Shown piece by piece: positions 30,860-34,177 of a DNA stretch of 34,177 bases. The stretch spans positions 5,604 through 39,780 of the forward strand of contig SZWC01001607.1 in assembly GCA_023375785.1 (NCBI GenBank), in the 5' to 3' direction. The notes beneath the pieces were generated by a model. The model was not told where the DNA came from and made no database searches. It was given only the letters and a program-made list of their open reading frames with translations. Positions within the stretch are counted from its first letter, which is position 1, and every line of letters begins with the position of its first letter. The translations under genes and the position numbers were made by a program. The stretch comes from Penium margaritaceum (lineage: Eukaryota; Streptophyta; Zygnematophyceae; Desmidiales; Peniaceae).

Positions 30860-31508
30860 CCAACCCCCCAAACCTACGACAAACTAGGGGGTTTGTCGTA
30901 GGTTTGGGGGGGTTTGCAGGATGCGGCGCACGCTGGGCACCTGCCGGGCCCCGCTACCGCGGGGCCCGGCAGATGCCCGGGCAAGTAAAAAAATATAACC
31001 CAAACCCCCTAGTGTAACTAGGGGGTTTGTCGTATATGGGGGGGGGTTTGTTAGTTGCGGCGCACGTGTGAGAGGAGAAAGGGAATCTGCCGGGCCCCGC
31101 TACCGCGGGGCCCGGCAGATGCCCGGGCAAGTAAAAAAATATAACCCAAACCCCCTAGTGTAACTAGGGGGTTTGTCGTATATGGGGGGGGGTTTGTTAG
31201 TTGCGGCGCACGTGTGAGAGGAGAAAGGGAATCTGCCGGGCCCCGCTACCGCGGGGCCCGGCAGATGCCCGGGCAAGTAAAAAAATAAAACCCAAACCCC
31301 CTAGTGTAAGTAGGGGGTTTGCGAGTAAATGTGGGGGGGTTTGTTTGTTGCGGCGCACGTGTGAGAGGAGAAAGGGAATCTGCCGGGCCCCGCTACCGCG
31401 GGGCCCGGCAGATGCCCGGGCAAGTAAAAAAATAAAACCCAAACCCCCTAGTGTAACTAGGGGGTTCGTCGTTTATTTTGGGGGGGGTTTGCGAGTTGCG
31501 GCGCACCC
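30860..31508. repeat. 146-147-bp tandem array
   Basis: Units start at 30999, 31145, 31291 and 31438 (spacing 146, 146, 147 bp), with a partial unit before and after. Each has a CCCCCTAGTGTAACTAGGGG hairpin, a G-run, TTGCGGCGCACGTGTGAGAG and a long GC-rich hairpin. The outer copy of the element has a single related unit split by the insertion. Confidence 0.92.
31085..31120. other. 16-bp GC-rich hairpin of the array unit
   Basis: ATCTGCCGGGCCCCGC, loop TACC, then GCGGGGCCCGGCAGAT: a perfect stem. Present in every full unit (again near 31231 and 31378); the outermost copy at about 30508 has compensating ends ACCTGCC/GGCAGGT with one internal mismatch. Confidence 0.92.
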
Positions 31509-31525
31509 TTTTGGAATGCGCATCT

Positions 31526-31560
31526 CAAAAGTCGCGACAGTCACCCTGTCGCGACTTTTG
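31526..31560. other. Perfect 15-bp hairpin in the right arm
   Basis: CAAAAGTCGCGACAG, loop TCACC, CTGTCGCGACTTTTG, followed by a third copy at 31581. A related set with GTCGCGAG lies in the outer right arm near 31957-32005. Another hairpin with 14-bp arms occupies 31642-31677. Confidence 0.9.
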
Positions 31561-32287
31561 GAGTTCGCACTTGCGACCTCCAAAAGTCGCGGCACGGTGA
31601 CTTCTGACATCGACGATGCCAATGTCATTTTTCGCCCACTTCGCCCTCGAAGTCGGCGAAGTTCGACTTCGAGGGCGTGGGTACAGTTGTTATTTTTTTC
31701 GTTTTTCGCTCGCTCGACGAAAACCATGGGCACCGCGTGCGGGTCGTTTTCGACTATGGGCATCGCGTGCGGGTCGAAATCGACTTTGGGCACCGCGTGC
31801 GGGTCGAAATCGACTATGGGCAGCGCGTCTAAATCGACCGAAACGACGGGCAGCGGAGTATTTGTGCCCAAAAGATAAAGCCCAACCCCCCCAATGTAAC
31901 TAGGGGGTTTGTTGGATCTTTGGGGGGAGGGGTGGTTACGAGATGCGGCACACCCTGTCGCGAGTTTTGGAGTTCCCACTTGCAACCTCCAAAACTCGCG
32001 ACAAGGTTACTTTTGACATTGGCGATGCCATTGTCAGCGTCGCCCATTTTGCCCTCAAAGTCGGCGAAGTTCGACTTCGAGGGCGTGGGTACAGTCCCCC
32101 CCCCCTTTTTTTCTTCTTCTGAATTTGCTCGCACAACAAAAACATGGGCACCGCTGACATTTCATTTTCGAATATCGACAGCGCCATCTTTCGGTTTTCG
32201 ATTCTGAACACCGCTGTCGGTTCGTTTTCGACTATGGACATTGCGGATCTATTGATCGAAACGAAGGGCACTAGAGCATTTGTGCCC

Positions 32288-32592
32288 TTTATAGAGATGC
32301 ATCGCGCATCTCCACCGTCGATTTTAGAAGACCCTCGACTTCTTAGCGGACCTTCTCGAATCCTACCACTTACGACGCGACTCTGCACGCGGCGCTCGAC
32401 ATCCGACCCAACGACCACGACTATGCTTCATTCGTAACTCGTCACTTGTATATATATGTTCGACCATTTTGACACTTGTTATCAAAGTACAATTACCACT
32501 AATTACAAATTTCTCAAGTGTCCCAAACTCGAAATCGTGTTTTGCCTCGCAAGTTCTACCTGTTCACCACCTACAATCCGTTCGGCGTAACA
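32288..32592 (+). repeat. B2 3' LTR, second part
   Basis: Resumes with TTTATAGAGATGCATCGCG and ends CGGCGTAACA, aligning with 24540-24856 and 13785-14089. Confidence 0.85.
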
Positions 32593-32596
32593 CATA

Positions 32597-33608
32597 ATGG
32601 GTCAAACTAGGAATATTATTTCAGAATCGGGCTGCGGTGCTCATACTCCGAGAATGAGGGCAAGATGGGCAACTCCGCACGGCACAACTGAGGTGGTGGT
32701 TGCAGTGCATGAGCGTCAGAGTGGACTGGAAGCGAATGGCTTCGGTCGGATATCCCCATGGCAGCTTGCGGATCGTAGACCGCCCAAGTTTGAGTTCGCA
32801 AAACACTCCTCCCTCTGTCTCAGCAACCCTGGCAACCAACTCCACTTCTGGGACCTCACTCTTGACTCCGCCACTATAGCTGAGACTTTCTGCAAGCAAG
32901 GCGCACTTTGCGTGCAGATCCCAGGACAAACCGCACCTATCCTTGTAACGGCATCCCTCGATCCTGGCACAGCAAAGACAGACAGTGCAGATGACACCGT
33001 GGGAATTATTGTTAGTAGGGTGCCCAGGGGGTACACACCTCAAGACATCATCAAGATTCTTACCTCTCCCATCCCCAAGCCTGGCGGCTCCATCTCCCCT
33101 CCCATCCTCCGCTCCGTCCTTCACCTCCATCCCCTGAGGCGTGAAGGGCGAGCCCCAAGCACCCTCAGTGGCTCTGCCCTCGGCCCAGNCTCACCTTCCG
33201 AACAATCCCATGCTCATCTCATTCAGCACCGACATCTGTATTCACTGCAATCGTGCCCATAAGTCGTCCATCCACGATGAGTTCCCAATCAGAACCAAGT
33301 ACAGGGAACTGAAGCACCTCTCCCTAGCTGAGGCCAAACAAGCCCATCTCTCCCTCCTCCCATCAACAACTTCCTACAAAGGTCTTCGCGAGGACCCAGA
33401 TATCATCCTCACCCCCCCGGGGCCACACCCCGAACAGTGGCAGTGCATCCGCAACCTTTGCCAGTGGGCCTGGGGCAGGGGTGTGAACAGCCTGAACGCT
33501 CATCTTCTACCAGACACCCACTCCACACCCTCCCTACTACAAGTATCAACCACCATGGCCTTTGGGCGATTCCTTTGCGAGCACCGTCGAACCCTCCCTG
33601 GGAAGTAG
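32597..33608 (+). pseudogene. Unrecognised ORF pair with a Cys/His cluster
   Basis: A frame from ATG 32597 runs about 195 codons to near the undetermined base at 33189. Reading then fits better in another frame, which continues to TAG 33606-33608. The first part contains LHFWDLTLDS, ETFCKQGALCVQIPGQ and VGIIVSRVPRGYTPQDIIKI; the second has ICIHCNRAHKSSIH, a C-x2-C-x4-H cluster, and QWQCIRNLCQWAWGRGVN. This layout (a possible RNA-binding-like domain, a Pro-rich linker, a knuckle-like cluster) recalls ORF1/gag-type proteins of plant non-LTR elements, but I cannot assign a family. No RT follows. The frame switch may be an assembly error at the N. Confidence 0.4.
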
Positions 33609-34177
33609 ATAAAGGAAGATAGAGAGAGCTTCGTAGCCATCTTAGTTTGCACTCCTTGAAGGGGTGTCATTGATCCGAAGGGGTGTCCGTGCAGGGAGGG
33701 TGAGGTGCAGTCAACTACATGTGGCTACTGTGCTCGGAGCTCAGAAGGTTGCTCAAGGAGCAGGGCGAACTGATAGGAAAAATCACAGGGGGAGTTAATA
33801 CATACTTGTGCATAGCCAAAAATACTTTGTCGATATGGACAACTGGCACTGTGAAGTTACACGCGTAATTCATTATAACACCACAACCCTCGCTCCTTCC
33901 TCATGTGCCCTTATATGTTTCGGTCTCTCCAATTACTTGCACATTGTACCATCTCCACATGCGCCCTCACTATGTTACTTTATACACATTGGTGCTTTGG
34001 TGCAAGGTCGACTTCTTCAATCTGCAACTTAATGACATGCTCACAGGGTGAAGTGGTGACATGATCGCACGATAACATGGCGACGTGTAATATGGTACTA
34101 TGGAGACAGGAGAATATGAAGGCATAGTGTATGCCTTGTGGCGGGAAGGGGGCTGATTGTGTGTCACCTCTGCCTTT
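33609..34177. other. No gene recognised
   Basis: Unique-looking, moderately AT-rich DNA with short frames only. There is no LTR end, tandem repeat or RNA gene that I can see. Confidence 0.5.

Larger units (their letters stand above)
30560..31869. mobile_element. Inner copy of the same long-TIR element
   Basis: A 1310-bp copy running from GGACGAAGTTGTTATATGCC to GTATTTGTGCCC, like the outer ends (GGGACGGTGTTG, GCATTTGTGCCC). It lies inside the A-rich part of the outer copy's repeat unit, with AAAAATAA on the left and AAAAGATA on the right as likely target duplication. Its arms, 30598-30713 and 31712-31826, are inverted repeats of high identity made of 30-bp units. Between them lies the 146-bp tandem array. 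No protein gene is supported. Confidence 0.75.
30067..32287. mobile_element. Outer copy of a long-TIR, hairpin-rich DNA element
   Basis: Bounded by GGGACG on the left and GTGCCC on the right, flanked by TTTATAAA and TTTATAGA (8 bp, one mismatch; the uninserted copy at 24540 reads TTTATACA). The outer ~240 bp of both ends are inverted repeats of each other, sharing GTCGAAAACG-type units and GAGCGAGCAAA. Without the inner copy (30560-31869) it is about 911 bp long. No transposase frame is visible. The 8-bp duplication suits hAT-like or similar transposases, but the ends match no family I can name. Confidence 0.75.
24443..32592 (+). mobile_element. B2: nearly complete Ty3 chromovirus, mutated
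   Basis: Partial 5' LTR 24443-24856, internal region 24857-29811, 3' LTR 29812-32592 interrupted by a 2.2-kb DNA element. Gag, protease, RT, RNase H, integrase and chromodomain are in standard Ty3 order, all with stops or frameshifts. The first ~140 bp of the 5' LTR is absent where element C abuts. CATAA at 32593 would be the target duplication. The site after the 5' LTR (CTTAGTAGCACACC) does not match initiator tRNA-Met, unlike in the A elements. Confidence 0.88.

Noticed and set aside
31085..31120. Rho-independent terminators at the GC hairpins
   Set aside because: Eukaryotic context, and the same hairpin recurs in each tandem unit.
30860..31508. CRISPR-like array
   Set aside because: Units are contiguous without variable spacers and lie in a eukaryotic transposon.

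Overview
The window looks like retrotransposon-dense nuclear DNA from a streptophyte (land plant or charophycean alga; a large-genome alga such as Chara is a guess, not shown). Two things point there. One two-exon gene is a close match to the plant BPM (MATH-BTB, CUL3 adaptor) family. The LTR-element primer-binding sites match the 3' end of plant initiator tRNA-Met. No tRNA, rRNA, CRISPR array or bacterial-type operon was seen.

Layout. 1-1710: non-LTR flank with a 24-bp higher-order minisatellite, a C-run, a (CAG)9 tract and possible exon fragments of unclear identity. 1711-~5290: element A1, a 5' LTR plus internal part of a pol-less LTR retrotransposon, truncated at its 3' end. ~5290-5577: unassigned. 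5578-7504 plus 13669-14089: element B1, a decayed Ty3 chromovirus whose 3' LTR is split by element A2. 7505-13663: A2, a complete pol-less LTR element with two ~680-bp LTRs and a 5-bp target-site duplication. It carries a frame encoding three ~165-aa coiled-coil-like repeats. 14090-~14268: an inverted fragment of a B-family LTR. 14269-18134: the BPM-like gene (CDS 15168-17415, one 994-bp intron) with its flanks, apparently the only intact host gene.

18135-~23245: a minus-strand Ty1/copia element (3' LTR, RNase H, RT, integrase, end of protease). An 843-bp TTAA-flanked GAGAC-rich DNA element sits inside it. ~23250-24442: the 3' end of another chromovirus (C), fused head-on to the copia fragment. 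24443-32592: element B2, a nearly full-length but mutated chromovirus with gag, protease, RT, RNase H, integrase and chromodomain in order. Its 3' LTR is split at the putative TATA box by a 2.2-kb hairpin-rich DNA element, which is itself a nested pair: an inner 1310-bp copy inserted in an outer ~911-bp copy of the same family. 32593-33608: an unrecognised ORF pair with a Cys/His cluster, broken near an N base. 33609-34177: nothing recognised.

The most unusual items are the nested long-TIR hairpin element with its 146-147-bp array, the A-family elements that carry a repeat protein instead of pol, and the local inversions and fusions among the elements.
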